The notes: generated from the sequence alone by a model not told the origin. A DNA stretch of 64,000 nucleotides from Phaeosaccion multiseriatum (GCA_965112735.1 OZ218952.1:4464001-4528000), one strand, 5' to 3'. Numbered from the stretch's first letter, positions 20,303-32,506 are shown. Translations and numbers: made by a program.

Positions 20303-23300
20303 ATGGCTCTTCTTCAGGCGGGAGCGGTGCTTCCCCTTGTGGTGGTGATGATTCTGGCAGCCGGTCATCTAGCGGCGGCTTTCACGAGTGTGGGAAGTAT
20401 AGGAGGGAAGAGAGCATTAGTAGCAGGGGAACGAGGAGCGGTGTCATCAATGAGAGCAACCAAGGTACGCATTTGGCTGGAAAGGACATAGATCTGCTTG
20501 CTTGTGCTGCTTCTACCGCCACTTCTGCTCCTGCCGCTCCTGCTGGTCCAGTTGCCACTGTACGCGATGAACTGAAGCATCGCCTGGTTATTCGTAGGAG
20601 CACGTGTTTTTTTTTTTTAATGAGGAACCCCGAAGAGAGATATCCCGCATACCCCAGCGCCGGATGGATGGCACTGCTCGACGTACTCACCTCCTTCTTT
20701 CTCGTGCCCGCTTTCCCTCCTCTCTGCTCCCTATCTCAGCAGCAGGGCATGACTATGGAGCTGGATGCTTCGAGGTAAGGTTGGAGATAAATTCAACACT
20801 TTCCTCTTCCAATAAGGAATATGATCGATTGCTCTGTGCTTTGTTGCATCTCCTCTGCTGCTTGAGGCCCAACGAATGGGGCCCTCTGTTGCATCTCCTC
20901 TGCTGCAATCCCACACATGCGTTGTGCTTTTGTTCCTCCTCCCGTGTATCTCAGGCGGGTGGTGGTGACGGGTTTGGGAGTGGTTGCTGGTAACGGCATG
21001 GACGCACACACCTTCTTCGACTCGCTGGTGAAGGGCGAGAGCAGTATAGACACAGTTACGCGCTTCGACCCCACGGACTATGGGTGCCAGGTAAGAGAGA
21101 GGGAGATCGAGGGGGAGAGAGAGAGACAGAGAGAGAGAGGGCGAGGGAGAAGATTGGAACCCTACGATCCCATCCCATCCTCACATGTCATCCCATCGCA
21201 TACCATCCATCCCTCCCCTCCTCCTCCCCTCGTACCTACCTGCCTCCCTCCCACCCCCTCCACTCACCAACAGATTGGCAGCGAAGTGAAGAACTTCACC
21301 CCTGCCGACTACTTCACCGTAAAGAAGACTGCTCGCTCCAACGACCGCTGCACCCAGCTGGCCATGGCGGCCGCTCGTCTCGCAGTGGACGACTCCGGCC
21401 TAGACGTTAAGGCCAGCGGGGAGCGCTGCGGAGTGATGGTGTGTGTGTGTGTGTGGGTGGGTGGGTGGGCGGGTGTGGGTGGGTGGGTGTATATATGTGT
21501 ATATGTTGCAGCTGAGCTTTACCGCTTTCTCCTCTCCAAAAGGTTGGATCGGCATTTGGAGGCATGGAAACGTTCGAGCAGCAGGCGATCAAGCTCGAGA
21601 AGGGCGGGCCATCGAAGGTGAGAGAAAGAGAGAGAGAGAGAGGACAAACTCACTCGAGTTGTGTTGTTGTTTTCTCGTCCGCCAGCCCCCCTCTTTGTTT
21701 GTCCCTCTCCTTTCCTTTCCCCACACCCACTCACTTACTCACTCACTCCCACATCCACTGCCAACCCCCGGCCACTTGCCCGCCTTCTTCGCCGCCTTCC
21801 GACCCTCCTACCCACCTACCCACCTATCCCCCCGCATAGGTGTCCCCATTCGCCATCCCCGCGCTCCTAGGCAACACCGCGGCAGGCGTCATCGCCATCG
21901 AGACGGGAGCCAAGGGCCCCAACTTTGGACTAGGTGAGCACAGGGGTTGGTGGTAAAGCACAGTATAGCACAGCACAGCATGGCACAGCATGGCACCTTC
22001 ACCGTGTGTTCATTCGCCTCCCACTCTTGTCCGACGATACTCCCATTCTGCTATACGTCAATCGTGTTAACTGGTTGTGCTTGCTTCACCTCCTCCTCCT
22101 CCTCCTTCTTCTCCTCCTCCTCCTCCTCCTCCTCCTCCTCCTCCTCCTCCTCCTCCTCCTCCTCCTCCTCCTCCCCCTCCTCCTCCTCCTCCGGCTCCTC
22201 CTCCTCCTCCTCCTCCTCCCCCTACTCCCCTTCACCCTCCTCCATCCGCGGCACATGCAGTGTCCGCGTGTGCGACAGGTACACACTGTCTGGGAGAGGC
22301 TTTGCAGGTATGTAGGGTATATGTAGGGTACGCCACCTCACGTCAGGCAGACAGGCAGAGAGAGAGATGTGGGGTGGGTGATACTATTACGTCAGCGTCA
22401 GTGTCAACGTCTAAGTTCCCTCCCTCCATTCCTCCTCCGATCCTTCGCAGGCCATTCGGGAAGGAGAGGCGGATTGTATGATCGCAGGAGGGGCGGAGGC
22501 AGCAATGACGCCGCTGAGCTACGCAGGATTCTGCAGCCTCACCGCCATGGCCACCACCTACAACGACGAGTAAGTCAGTGAGAGGTCTCAGTAAGTCTCG
22601 GTAGAGGTCTCGTGAGTGAGGAGGGTTCAATGACTGATCTCAGGAAGGAAGGAAGGAAGGAAGGAAGGAGGTTTATTGACTCACTCACTCATCCCCTCTC
22701 CCTTCGCAGTCCTCAGAAGGCGTCTCGTCCCTTCGATGCTGCGCGCTGCGGATTCGTCATGGCGGAGGGGGCGGGGGTGCTCGTCTTGGAGTCGCTGGCA
22801 CACGCGGAGAAGCGGTGAGTGAGGGACGGAGTGGGTGAGTGGGAGAGGGGGGAGAGGGGGGGGGGGGCAGCAGAGTGGAGAGAGTGAGTGGGAGAGAGAA
22901 AACCAGAGGGAGGTTGTCGCTGACAAGTGCTCCTTTGCCCTCTTCCCTCCTTGTCGCTGGGCCCCTCCTGTACCTTGCTTGCCGGTGCGTATCCCCTGTC
23001 TCCGCCTCTCTCGTGTTCCCTCTTGACACAGCGGCGCGAACATCTACTGTGAGCTTGCCGGCTACGGAGCCTCTGGAGACGCTCACCACATCACCAGCCC
23101 CGCCCCCGACGGAGCAGGCCTCGCCAACGCCATTGCAAGGTACGTCCCATCCTGCGCGTTTGGTGATCCAGCAGATCCAGCAGATCCAGCAGGCGCCATC
23201 TGTGTATGTGTTGGTCATGTCTTCATGATTCCGATGCCCTCTCCTCTCCTCCCCTCTACAACAATAGGGCCCTTCGAAGTGGTGACACGGATGCCAGCGA

Positions 23301-24541
23301 GGTAAGCACCGTCACGCCTGAGCAGCGAGACACTCAGCGACCAGAAAGGAGAGGGAGGAAGGAGGATGAGCAGGAGAAGGAGGGGAGGGAGGAGGAGGAG
23401 GAGGAGGAGGAGGAGGAGGAGGAAGGAGGAGGAGCAGGAGAAGGAGGGGAGGGAGGAAGAGGAGGAGGAGGAGAGGAGGAGAGGAAAGATCAGGTTGCAT
23501 GTATACTTGAGTCAGGAAACATGCCCTTCTCACGCACGCTGTTTCCTCTTCCTCCTCCTCTTCTTCTTCTTCTTCTTCTTCTTCTTCTTCTTCTTCTTCT
23601 TCTTCTTCTTCTTCTTCTTCTTCTTCTTCTTCTTCCTTCTTCTTCTTCTTCTTCTTCTTCTTCCTTCTTCTTCTTCTTCTTCTTCTTCTTCTTCTTCTTC
23701 TTCTTTCTCTTCTTCTTCCTTCTTCTTCTTCAGGTCAAGTACATTAACGCGCACGGGACCTCCACCCCTTACAACGACAAGTTCGAGACCATCGCACTCA
23801 AGAAGGCCTTTGGGGAGGAAGGGGCAAGCAAGCTTATGATCAGCTCCACCAAGGGACAGACGGGCCATGCTCTAGGGGCAGCGGGGGGACTCGAGGCTGT
23901 GATCTGCGCCAAGAGCATCCAAACGGTGTGTGTGTGAGAGAGAAATTGAAGGGAATTATGTACAAGGGAGGGGGAGAGGGCGAGATGGAGGGAGAGGGGA
24001 GAGGGAGGGGGGTAAGGAATGAGGGGGTGTGTGTGAGGGGGACTGATGGAAGGGGTGGGGGGAGAGGGAGGGGGTGAAGGAGAGATGATGAGCGGGATGG
24101 ACAGGGCACAAAGACAAGGAGTGGGGGGGGGGAGGACCAAACAGAAGGAAGGAGACACTCTTCTCTCTCCCTCCGAGCCCAGCCCTACTTGGTCTCCCCC
24201 CCCCCGACATAAAACTCTCACTCCAACTCTCGACTCTAACTCTCGACTGGACTCCTCTCCCTCTTCTCCCTACCCCTTCCTCCCCATCAACCTTCCCTTC
24301 TCACCCCTCTGTTTCGACTGCCCTCCACCCGTCTATCCACCAATCCATCCATCCATCCATCCATCCATCAAATTAGGGCGATATCCCGCCCACGATCAAC
24401 TTTGAGACTGCGGACCCGGACTGCGACCTCAACTACACGCCCAACAAGGCGGTGCATGGAGCGGACATAACGGCCGCCATCACAGAGAACCTCGGATTCG
24501 GAGGGCACAATGCCGCCCTGCTCTTCAAGAAGATGGTTTGA
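20303..24541 (+). CDS. fabF: Plastid 3-oxoacyl-ACP synthase II (KAS II/FabF type), 13 exons, 478 aa
   Basis: Condenses malonyl-ACP with acyl-ACP in plastid fatty acid elongation. Exons: 20303-20464, 20740-20774, 20955-21090, 21274-21438, 21543-21617, 21840-21933, 22261-22307, 22451-22569, 22710-22814, 23032-23139, 23268-23301, 23734-23925, 24377-24541; all phases agree. The thiolase fold carries the catalytic Cys in [16 protein letters not shown] and the two His in [13 protein letters not shown] and [30 protein letters not shown] opens the enzyme domain. The N-terminus has a hydrophobic core ([20 protein letters not shown]) ending in AAF, consistent with a heterokont bipartite plastid signal; that is inference. 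Mature length of about 430 matches FabF. Exons 2 (35 nt), 7 (47 nt) and 11 (34 nt) are very short, and several introns are repeat-filled. Confidence 0.94.
22086..22240 (+). repeat. (CTC)n tract in a KAS II intron
   Basis: About 150 bases of TCC/CTC repeats between exons 6 and 7. They form an extended pyrimidine tract before the acceptor at 22260. Confidence 0.9.
23364..23733 (+). repeat. (GGA)n then (CTT)n in one KAS II intron
   Basis: The intron 23302-23733 begins with GGA/GAG repeats (23364-23485) and ends with CTT repeats (23561-23733). The two halves are roughly complementary purine and pyrimidine tracts that could pair within the transcript. Confidence 0.9.
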
Positions 24542-24694
24542 GTGTGAGTCTGAAACTCTCTCTCTCTCTTTCTCTCTCTTGTCTCCCTTTCTGACTCTCT
24601 CGTGGGGCTGGGGTAAGGCTGGGGCGCAAGGGCTGTATGACCAACTGCTGTGGTTGGGGCTGGAGCTTGGAGGCTGCGGGGCTGCAAGTGAAGG

Positions 24695-24733
<39 letters not shown>

Positions 24734-25626
24734 CGCACACAGGTTTTTAATTTTTAACTTAAAAGTTAATTTACGACTGTCTGCCTTTCCCCTCTCCTCC
24801 CGGGCTGCAAGAGTTAAGAGTTGCTTCACTGTGCTTCACTGTGTTCTCCGCCTCATGCTCTTGCTGCGCCCAAACTCCACCGCGCTACGTGTACACGGGG
24901 CGAGTGGGAGCGCTTCCGGAGGCGGACCCCGCGGGAATCCGTCACTCCACTCCTCCACCACACCACGCTCATGGACGGAGGACTGACGGATGATTCGCAC
25001 TGACTCGGTGACGCCCATCCGCACGACCCCCCCCCCGTGGACCCGTGAGCCTGCAGTCAGGCCTGCTCTCCTCTGGCCCTGAGGTCCCATTGCTTGGCAC
25101 TGCTCTGTCCCTGGCCCTGGTCCCCTTGCCACTTCTCTCCACCCTTATTCCTTATTCCTTATTCCAGTCTGGCTCTATTCTTTCCTTGTTCCAGTCTGGC
25201 TCTAATCTTTGCCCTGATCGAGTAGAACGCACCACCTCATCCGTTCTATCCACTCGTGAGCTTGTTGACGGATCGCCGCACCACCTCACCCTTTCTTGTT
25301 CTTTGTTCTCTGCTCCTCCGTTGTCCCCTTGTTCCTAAGCCTCACCGGCTCTGGGCCTCCTCCTTTGTCTTTCCCCCCAAGCCTTGGTGCAACCTTCGAA
25401 CTCTATTCTCCCCCCAAAGCGGCCCCAAAGCCCCTTATCGTGCCAACCCCTTCCAAAAAGGGTTCGGATGCAGCCGTTTCATCCGCCGTTTCATCACATA
25501 ATTATTGACGTCCTGGAACATCACCTTCCAAGAGACAGGCGCAAAGAAGGAAGAATAATGTCCCAGAGCCTGTGAAGTGAAATCACTCAGTCCGTGAAAG
25601 AGTGGCACAACACAATAAGTCAGACC
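24542..25626. other. Intergenic region with (CA)n and short direct repeats
   Basis: No gene was seen in 1.1 kb. There is a CT tract just after the KAS II stop (24550-24600) and a (CA)n run at 24697-24732. Near 25141-25205, CTTATTC units are followed by two copies of TTCCAGTCTGGCTCTA. The 3' part should include the F-box gene promoter. Confidence 0.5.
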
Positions 25627-28263
25627 ATGGAGCAGGTTGGTCGATTAGCAGAGAAAGAGAAACACATGAGGCAGCACACCAGCACCAGCTGCAGCAGCAG
25701 GACGAGGAGGATGAGCTGGAATATCGGTAAAAAAAGCTGGGGGAGTGAAAATCGTCGAGAGGGCCGGGGGCCTTTCCATAGGAGAGCAAAGAGTGCAGGA
25801 GACCTTCCAGAGGAGAGTCTTCCGGCGAGCACCATGGCGCCTGCCAGTGCGGGTGGGATTTTGGTGAAGAAGAGGAGTTACAGCTGCGTCCTATTGTGCC
25901 GGCTGCCGCAAGATGAGGCAGGGGAGGCACGTCCCTGTCAAGAGCCAGCGCGGGAGCAACAACAGCAGAAGCGGCGGCGGCGGCAGCGGCGGCGGTGCGT
26001 TGAGCAAGAGTGGACAACACGTCCCAGCTGTGAGACCAGCACCTTGAAGAGAGGGCCTGAGGAAGCTGAGCTTGACCTGCCAAGCAGTGCAAAAGCTGAT
26101 CGGAGCACCTCGACCTGGGACCTGACCCACAAGGCCGCAGCAAGCAAGAGGAGGAGGCTGTGCAGGCTGCTGGGGAAGGTGCCTGCAGAGCTCTGGAACG
26201 TCATCTTCGCTAACATGGACATTCCAGCACTGTACTCGCTCAACATGGTGTGCAGGGTAAGTGGAAAAAGAGAGGGAGGGGGAGGAAGAGAGCGGGAGAA
26301 CGGGTGGGAGGGGAGAAGAGAGAGGGGGACGGATGGAGGGAGGGAGGGTGTGTGTGTGAGAGAGAGCGCGTACGTCCCCTCTTTGTGGGTGGAGGGGGCG
26401 GCGAAACTTCCCCCCACGGGCGGGGGCGAGAGGGCCTTGCTTGTTCTACGTACTCCTCATGAAACTGTCGCCCCTTTTGATGAGCAGAAGCCGGCCGTTC
26501 CCCTCCCTTCCCTCCCCCTTCCTCCCTCAACGTCACTGACTGGCCTTGTCTCTCTCCCTCTCTCGCTCTGCTGCTGCTGTCACGTGTCTCCCTCGACCGC
26601 ACGACCCTCCTTACACGACAGGCGTGGGACGACCCTGACCACTACTTGTGGAGAGGCCTTTACCTCAAAACCTTTGGCTGTCTCCCTGAGGCCCATCCTT
26701 GTCTGTGGAGCTCCACTTGGAGGAAGGAGGCAGTGAAGCGCTGGGGCGGGGGAGGGGCGATCGACACGCTGTCCGACTTCTTCTGCGAGAAAGGTGAGAA
26801 CACGGTCAGCAGAGGAGCTGTGTGTATACGTTTGTGTATACGTTTGTGTATGTGTGTGTGTGTGTGTGCGTGTCTCCCTCTCCGCCTCTTTCTCTTTCTT
26901 CCTCCTCCCTCCCCCCGTCCCTCCCCACTCTCACTCTCCTCCCCTCCTCCTTCTCCTTCTCCCCCTCCAACTTTCCTCCCTTGGCGCTACTTTAACTGCA
27001 TCTCTCTCAGTCCTGGTAAGCGTTACGGAAGACCACCCAAACCCTTTAGCAGCAACAGCACCATCAAGTTCAAGCAGCGGAGGCGAGCGCGTTCGCATCA
27101 CCGATACGCCTGTGCCTCTCACGCCCGTCCGACACGGCGAAGTGTTCTATCATCATCCCCATCATCGTCAACATCAACATCAACAGCAGGAGCAGCAGCA
27201 GCAGTATCCCCACCACAACAGCACGGGCACCATGTACCAACACCACCACCAACCCTCGCACCACCCCCTGCACGAGCAACAGCAGCAGCAGTTGGTGATA
27301 CAGCAGCAGCAGGGGCAGCAGTTGGCGGTACACCACCACCAGCAGCAGCAGCAGCACCAGCACCAGCACCAGCAGCAGCAGCAGCAGCACCAGCAGCAGC
27401 AGCAGCAGCAGGGGCAGGGGCAGGGGCAGGCAGGGGTCGTTGTGCACATTCCTTCCACTGCCATCCGCGACCCCACGGCCCGCGAGCTCCAGGAGGTGGC
27501 GTTCAATGGGGATACAGTGAAGATTGTGACGCCAATTGCCATGGGGGTGGATCCGCCCACCAACATGCTCATGTCGGTAAGTCAGTGAGGGAGAAAGAGA
27601 GAGAGGGAGACAGAGAGCAGGCCTGATCGATCGATCGATACATCCACCGCATCTCACCCTTCTACTGACTCGAATATGCGAACACACCCTCATTCCTCAC
27701 CCCCACCCTTCCCATCTGCTGCCATCCCTTCCCTTCCCCTCCCCTCTCCCTCTGATCGCTTACTGTATCTGCTCGTGGCCCGCCCGCACCCACACCCGCA
27801 GGTTCACACCAGCGTATTCCGAAGCCCCAAGGGTTACTTTGACGTGCAGCTCCTCTCCAACTGTATGGCCCGAGCCGCTAACCTCAGTCTCCAGTCCATC
27901 GGCATGGTCAGCCCGCCGTCGTATTGCCTGCAACTGACCAATTGTCGCAAGACCCTCATGTTGACATGGTGCTACGATGTCAACACGACACCCGCTTGGT
28001 CTCCGTGGCGGCAGTACTCACTCATGGATCTGGAGCGCATGATTGGGAGGGATGGAGGAGGAGGAGGAGGAGGAGGAGGAGGAGGAGGAGGAGGAGGAGG
28101 AGGAGGAGGAGGAGGAGGAGGAGGAGGAGGAGGAGGAGGAGGAGGAGGAGGAGGAGGAGGCGAAGGAGGAGAAGGAGGAGAAGCAGCAGCGGCAGCTGCC
28201 GAGCCCTTCGCCGTTGGCGATCCTATTCACGGCCCGGGGGGGGGGGCAACAGGAGTAGCATGA
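25627..28263 (+). CDS. F-box protein with Gln/His-rich and poly-Gly regions, 609 aa
   Basis: Exons 25627-26256, 26622-26793, 27011-27576 and 27802-28263 join in phase. An F-box lies at about residues 173-215: LLGKVPAELWNVIFANMDIP and ALYSLNMVCR, with the next exon starting AWDDPDHYLWRGLYLKTFG. F-boxes bind Skp1 in SCF ubiquitin ligases, so this protein probably chooses substrates for ubiquitination; no substrate domain is recognisable. Residues about 310-400 are His/Gln-rich and include [13 protein letters not shown], a copy of the dispersed motif. A conserved-looking segment follows (YFDVQLLSNCMARAANLSLQ and LMLTWCYDVNTTPAWSPWRQ). The C-terminus holds about 36 consecutive Gly from a (GGA)n run, then Glu/Gly and Ala. 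ATG 25627 is the first in frame. The F-box call is good; the exact start is less certain. Confidence 0.82.
28054..28160 (+). repeat. (GGA)n run encoding poly-Gly
   Basis: About 107 bases of uninterrupted GGA in the last exon of the F-box gene. Such a run is prone to slippage, so length may vary between strains or be mis-assembled. Confidence 0.93.
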
Positions 28264-29808
28264 ACAGAAGGGCGGGAGGTGATGGAGAAGGAGGGCGGGA
28301 AGCAAGGAGGAGGGAGAGGGTAACACCTCATACGCAAACGGGCGAGGGGCAAGGGAGGTGTTTGGCGGGGCAGGGGGGGCATTGGCGCCGGATGGGGAGT
28401 GCTTTAATTAAACAAAAGGACAAGAGGGGGGGAGAGAGGGGGGAGGAGGCGTTATCGATAGGTAGGGAGAAGGGGGTCTGGGTATTATGTGTGGGTTTTA
28501 GATTGGTAGGGGAATAGTTTTCATCCTAAAGTGCCATCTATGATTGGTAGGAGACGGATCGGAGACGCGAGTGTTTCGACCTGCACGTACAAAATAAAAA
28601 GGAAGTATATACTCTCATTCGGGTTGGAAGGCTTTTCGTTTTGTTCTTTCTACCGTATGTATCACAATGTGTCGCCCCCGGTGAGCGCCTTGCGGACGTA
28701 AGCTGTGTCACCATATGTCACCATATGTCACCATATGTCACCATATGTCACCATATGTCACCATAGCTCGCCACTGCAGCGTTCGTGCCTTCCTTCGCCA
28801 ATGTGCTTCAATCAGCAGTCAGCAGTCAGGAAAAAGGAAATTAATATCGAACACCATGAGTGGGATGTCGAAGCCACTGACCAAAGGCGATGTCCGAAAA
28901 CGTGAAACTCAAATGGGAACGGTGGGGTGTAGTGCGCAAGGAATAATCGTATATGCAAAAGTGAGTTAAGTTATCCCAACCCTTCTCACACGAGGGGGGG
29001 AAGTGGTCCAACGATCAGGTGGGGAGAGAGGATAAAACTGAAACCGGAGTCATTCCGCCGCCCCCTCACTCAAGTGGAGTGAGCTGAGCCTGCTGCTCGG
29101 CGCTGTTCGGTCAGCGCGATTATTCACCAAATTCCATACCCCCCTCACATTCGCTCGTTCCTCCTCAACCTGAACACCCCCCCTCAGCTCTTAGCGAAGG
29201 TGAGCCCTCACACACTGCCCCCTCCGTATCTGCCACGCCAGCCATGCAGTTTCATGTTGGGAGTAATTCGGTCGGCTCCCCGCCAGCAGCCAACCGCCGA
29301 TTGCCAGCCTCCCGGCGCCGCAAATGTGTGGGTAGGTCGGTCACGCACAAGGCCCGGTCAAGGAGACGTGTCCTGCTGAGCTGAGGAGAGCCGCTCGTCT
29401 TGAGAGGGCAACAACCCCGCGTCTCTCGTCTCTCGCCCTTCATGTTGTGTTGGAGCACCAACAGCCCCGCGAGGAGGAGGAGGAGGAGGAGGAGGAGGGG
29501 TCCATACCGCCCTTCATGAGCGATTCCATGTATTCCAGCGCACATCCCCCCCCCGCAGAAATGAGAAACGCGTATGTCATCCCCCCCCCTCTTATCACAG
29601 GGAGCTGTGAGAAATGCAGCCAAAGCACCACATGATGCATGTGATGGTCTCTGGGAATGGTCCCTCCTCCTTGCCAGTCCAAGCGGCTCCACCGGTCGTC
29701 CTCTCCTCTTTCCGCCTCCTTCCCTCTGCAAAGACCTTTTGTGCATGCATGCCATGGTACAAGGCCGGCCACCACACCAAAAGAACTTTGGAATGACTCT
29801 CCTTCTTC
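28264..29808. other. Intergenic region without supported genes
   Basis: 1.5 kb between the F-box stop and the terminal exon of the minus-strand membrane protein. It contains a decamer repeat at 28707-28765 and GAGG/poly-C patches at 29475-29590. Open frames here have no recognisable features or consistent splice sites. Confidence 0.5.
28707..28765 (+). repeat. Decamer tandem repeat GTCACCATAT, 6 units
   Basis: Six near-perfect head-to-tail copies of GTCACCATAT (overlapping the palindrome CATATG). Noncoding context. Confidence 0.92.
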
Positions 29809-32006
29809 TCAGCCTCGTAGGAACGACGTGTCGAACGATCGGAAGGAGGTGGACGACAACGACGCCGAGCTTCCTTCATTTCGAACTCCTGTGGCGCCGT
29901 ATGCTGGCACAAAGCGCCCACTTAGGGTATGGGCGGCGCTGAATGAGCTGCTGGCAGACCGGGCCTGCATGCACATTGTACATGAATCAAACGGGTTTCC
30001 GCGCAACAAAAGACAAACGCAACGAGGCGATAGTGAGCGAGAGTGGGCCTTCCCTTCAGTGAGGGTGCTTCTCTATTCCCCTCTCTCTCTCCCTCTAATC
30101 CTCTCTCTCTCCCTCTAACCCTCTCTCTCTCCCTCTAACCCTCTCTCCCCCCCTCTAACCCTCTCTCTCTCCCTCTAACTCTCTCTCTCCCTCTAACCCT
30201 CTCTCTCCCTCTAACCCTCTCTCTCTCCCTCTAACTCTCTCTCTCCCTCTAACCCCCTCTCTCTCCCTCTAACCCTCTCTCTCTCCCTCTAACGCCCTCT
30301 CCCTCCCTCTTACCCTCTCTCTCTCCCTCTAACCCTCTCTCTCTCCCTCTAACCCTCTCTCTCTCCCTCTAACGCCCTCTCTCTCCCTCTAACCCTCTCT
30401 CTCTCCCTCTAACCCTCTCTCTCTCCCTCTAACCCTCTCTCTCTCCCTCTAACCCTCTCTCTCCCTCTAACCCTCTCTCCCCCCCTCTAACCCTCTCTCT
30501 CTCCCTCTAACTCTCTCTCTCCCTCTAACCCTCTCTCTCTCCCTCTAACCTTCTCTCCCTCCCTCTAACCCTCTCTCTCTCCCTCTCTCTCTCTCTCCCT
30601 CTAACCCTCTCTCTCTCCCTCTAACCCTCTCTCTCCCTCTAACGCCCTCTCTCTCCCTCTAACCCTCTCTCTCCCTCTAACCCTCTCTCTCTCCCTCTAA
30701 CCCTCTCTCTCTCCCTCTAACCCTCTCTCTCTCCCTCTAACCCTCTCTCTCCCTCTAAACCTCTCTCTCTCCCTCTAACCCTCTCTCTCTCCCTCTAACC
30801 CTCTCTCTCTCCCTCTAACCCTCTCTCTCTCCCTCTAACCGTCTCTCTCTCCCTCTAACCCTCTCTCTCCCTCTAACCCTCTCTCTCTCCCTCTAACCCT
30901 CTCTCTCCCTCTAACCCTCTCTCTCTCCCTCTAACTCTCTCTCTCCCTCTAACCCTCTCTCTCTCCCTCTAACCCTCTCTCTCTCCCTCTAACCCTCTCT
31001 CTCTCCCTCTAACGCCCTCTCTCTCCCTCTAACCCTCTCTCTCTCCCTCTAACCCTCTCTCTCTCCCTCTAACCCTCGCTCTCTCCCTCTCTATCCCGCT
31101 TACCTGGTAGCGCTCCCCGGAAGAGCCCGTGAGGCTTGATCGCCGGGCCTTGCGAGTGAGGATGAAGATGATTATACTCGGCAGGATGTCCAGAAGTGCG
31201 CAGCAAATGGCATCCTCTGTGTACCTGTTGTCAACGAGAAGAGAAAGAGAAAAGCAAAGGGTATAGAGTCAGGGCGTGCGAGGGTATAGAAGAAAAGGAC
31301 CCATTAGCTGGCTGATTCCTCACCATGTCTTTACGTGCAATCTATCATAGGTCCCTCCTCTGCGAACGTTGACGGCGAAGAGGAGGAGGAGCACTCCTCG
31401 AGCAAAGAGCACGATCCAACACACCACGCAGAGAACGAGGATTCGCCGAAACACCTCCACCCTTCTCTGCGCCGCCATGGACGCCCGCACCCCAAAGTAG
31501 ACAAGGAAGACCAATACCGCGAGGTACGCCGTTCCACTTCCGTACAAGACGCCCTTCTGCACAGCAAGTGCAGCCGCCTCTCCTGGAGCGGTCAGCATAA
31601 AGACGCACACCGCCACAAAGGCGAGGTAGAGCAGGACCAGGCCCGACAAGAAAGCGGGGCGCAGCCACCGACTGTTGACCCCGATGGACGTGAAGTACAG
31701 CTGTGCCCACAGTAACCCCAGCAAGCTGTACGACGAAAGGAACATGATAGAGGGGAGCAGCCTGTAGATGGACTTCGGATCCATGTTCAAGATATCTCCC
31801 AGCAATACGCCTGCGCGAGCCAGACAGGAAAGCCCGAGAGCCCCCTGGACGATGGGCCTCATCTCTGCGCCAGGACTGCTGTTGCCTTTATAGACATCCT
31901 TGGCTTCCCAGAAGAGCAGAGCTGCCACAAGACAAAGCACCGAGATTTCAGGGCAGAGTACCCATTCAGCGATTGTCGCGCCGCTGCTCCTCCTTTCGTG
32001 ATGCAT
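29809..32006 (-). CDS. Seven-helix membrane protein, TOM1/THH1-like, 3 exons, 319 aa
   Basis: Exons 32006-31324, 31224-31104 and 29964-29809 join in phase. Seven hydrophobic segments are visible: EISVLCLVAALLFWEA, VQGALGLSCLARAGVLLGDI, SIMFLSSYSLLGLLWAQLYF, FLSGLVLLYLAFVAVCVFML, GTAYLAVLVFLVYFGV, ILVLCVVCWIVLFARGVLLL and ALLDILPSIIIFILTRKARR. The last one with its basic tail, and RRVEVFRRILVLC before helix 6, resemble the THH1/TOM1/TOM3 family of membrane proteins and the related GPR137 group. The function is membrane-related but otherwise unknown. A Ser-rich cytoplasmic tail (SASSSFSAAHTLSGRF and so on) is encoded by the last exon, beyond a 1.14-kb intron that holds a minisatellite. The start could also be the GTG at 32039 or an upstream exon. 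The 7-TM topology is firm; the family is likely. Confidence 0.78.
30078..31092. repeat. Minisatellite of about 50 units, CTCTCTCCCTCTAACC type
   Basis: About 1 kb of 18-20-bp units (CTCTCTCTCCCTCTAACC and variants such as AACGCC, AACTC). The whole array lies in the last intron of the TOM1-like gene; on that gene's coding strand it reads GGTTAGAGGGAGAGAG. Strongly strand-biased. Confidence 0.95.
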
Positions 32007-32506
32007 CTGAAGACAAGCACCGAGGCACCTGGAGCACACGTACAGGAGTGAGCCCTACGAGAGAGCCTGACGTCCGAGTCCCAGCTTGATCCCCTTTGGT
32101 TGGCGATCTTCGTTGACTTCCACAGCTGTTCCATCCATCCTCACGACAGAAAGAGAGCAGCCGACAAAAATACAAACAGCAGAGACAGGCAACAGCATTG
32201 AGGACATAAGTAGTAGTGAAAGTGTGGTAGGGAAGCGGATGACGGAGGTGCAAGCAGGGAAAGCTCCAATTTCCCCATCCTGCTCTTCACCTCAACAATC
32301 AACAAGGGCGAGCCCTCTCCGATGCTCTTCTTAGCTTTGTGACCGTTCTATTATCACAGACTTAGCCGCGCCCCAGGCCAGGCTGCGCAGGGCCCGTCGG
32401 GCCAGGAGAGGACTTAAACCTGCTATCGCCTACTCACGCCCACGCACTCTTGTGCGTGGGGGGGGGGCTTCACCAGGGCAAGTCTGAGGAAGATAGGGTA
32501 GCAGAG
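32007..32506. promoter_or_regulatory. Intergenic region between divergent genes
   Basis: 500 bases between the divergent starts of the TOM1-like gene (minus) and the BEACH gene (plus). It probably contains both promoters. There is no clear TATA box. An ATG on the minus strand at 32134 opens a different frame (MEQLWKSTKIANQ) that does not splice in phase into the membrane protein. Confidence 0.3.

Noticed and set aside
23530-23868. Minus-strand Lys/Glu-rich protein
   Set aside because: It is the reverse reading of a (CTT)n intron tract in the KAS II gene.
30078-31092. CRISPR array
   Set aside because: Units are contiguous 18-20-bp repeats without unique spacers, in an intron of a eukaryotic gene.
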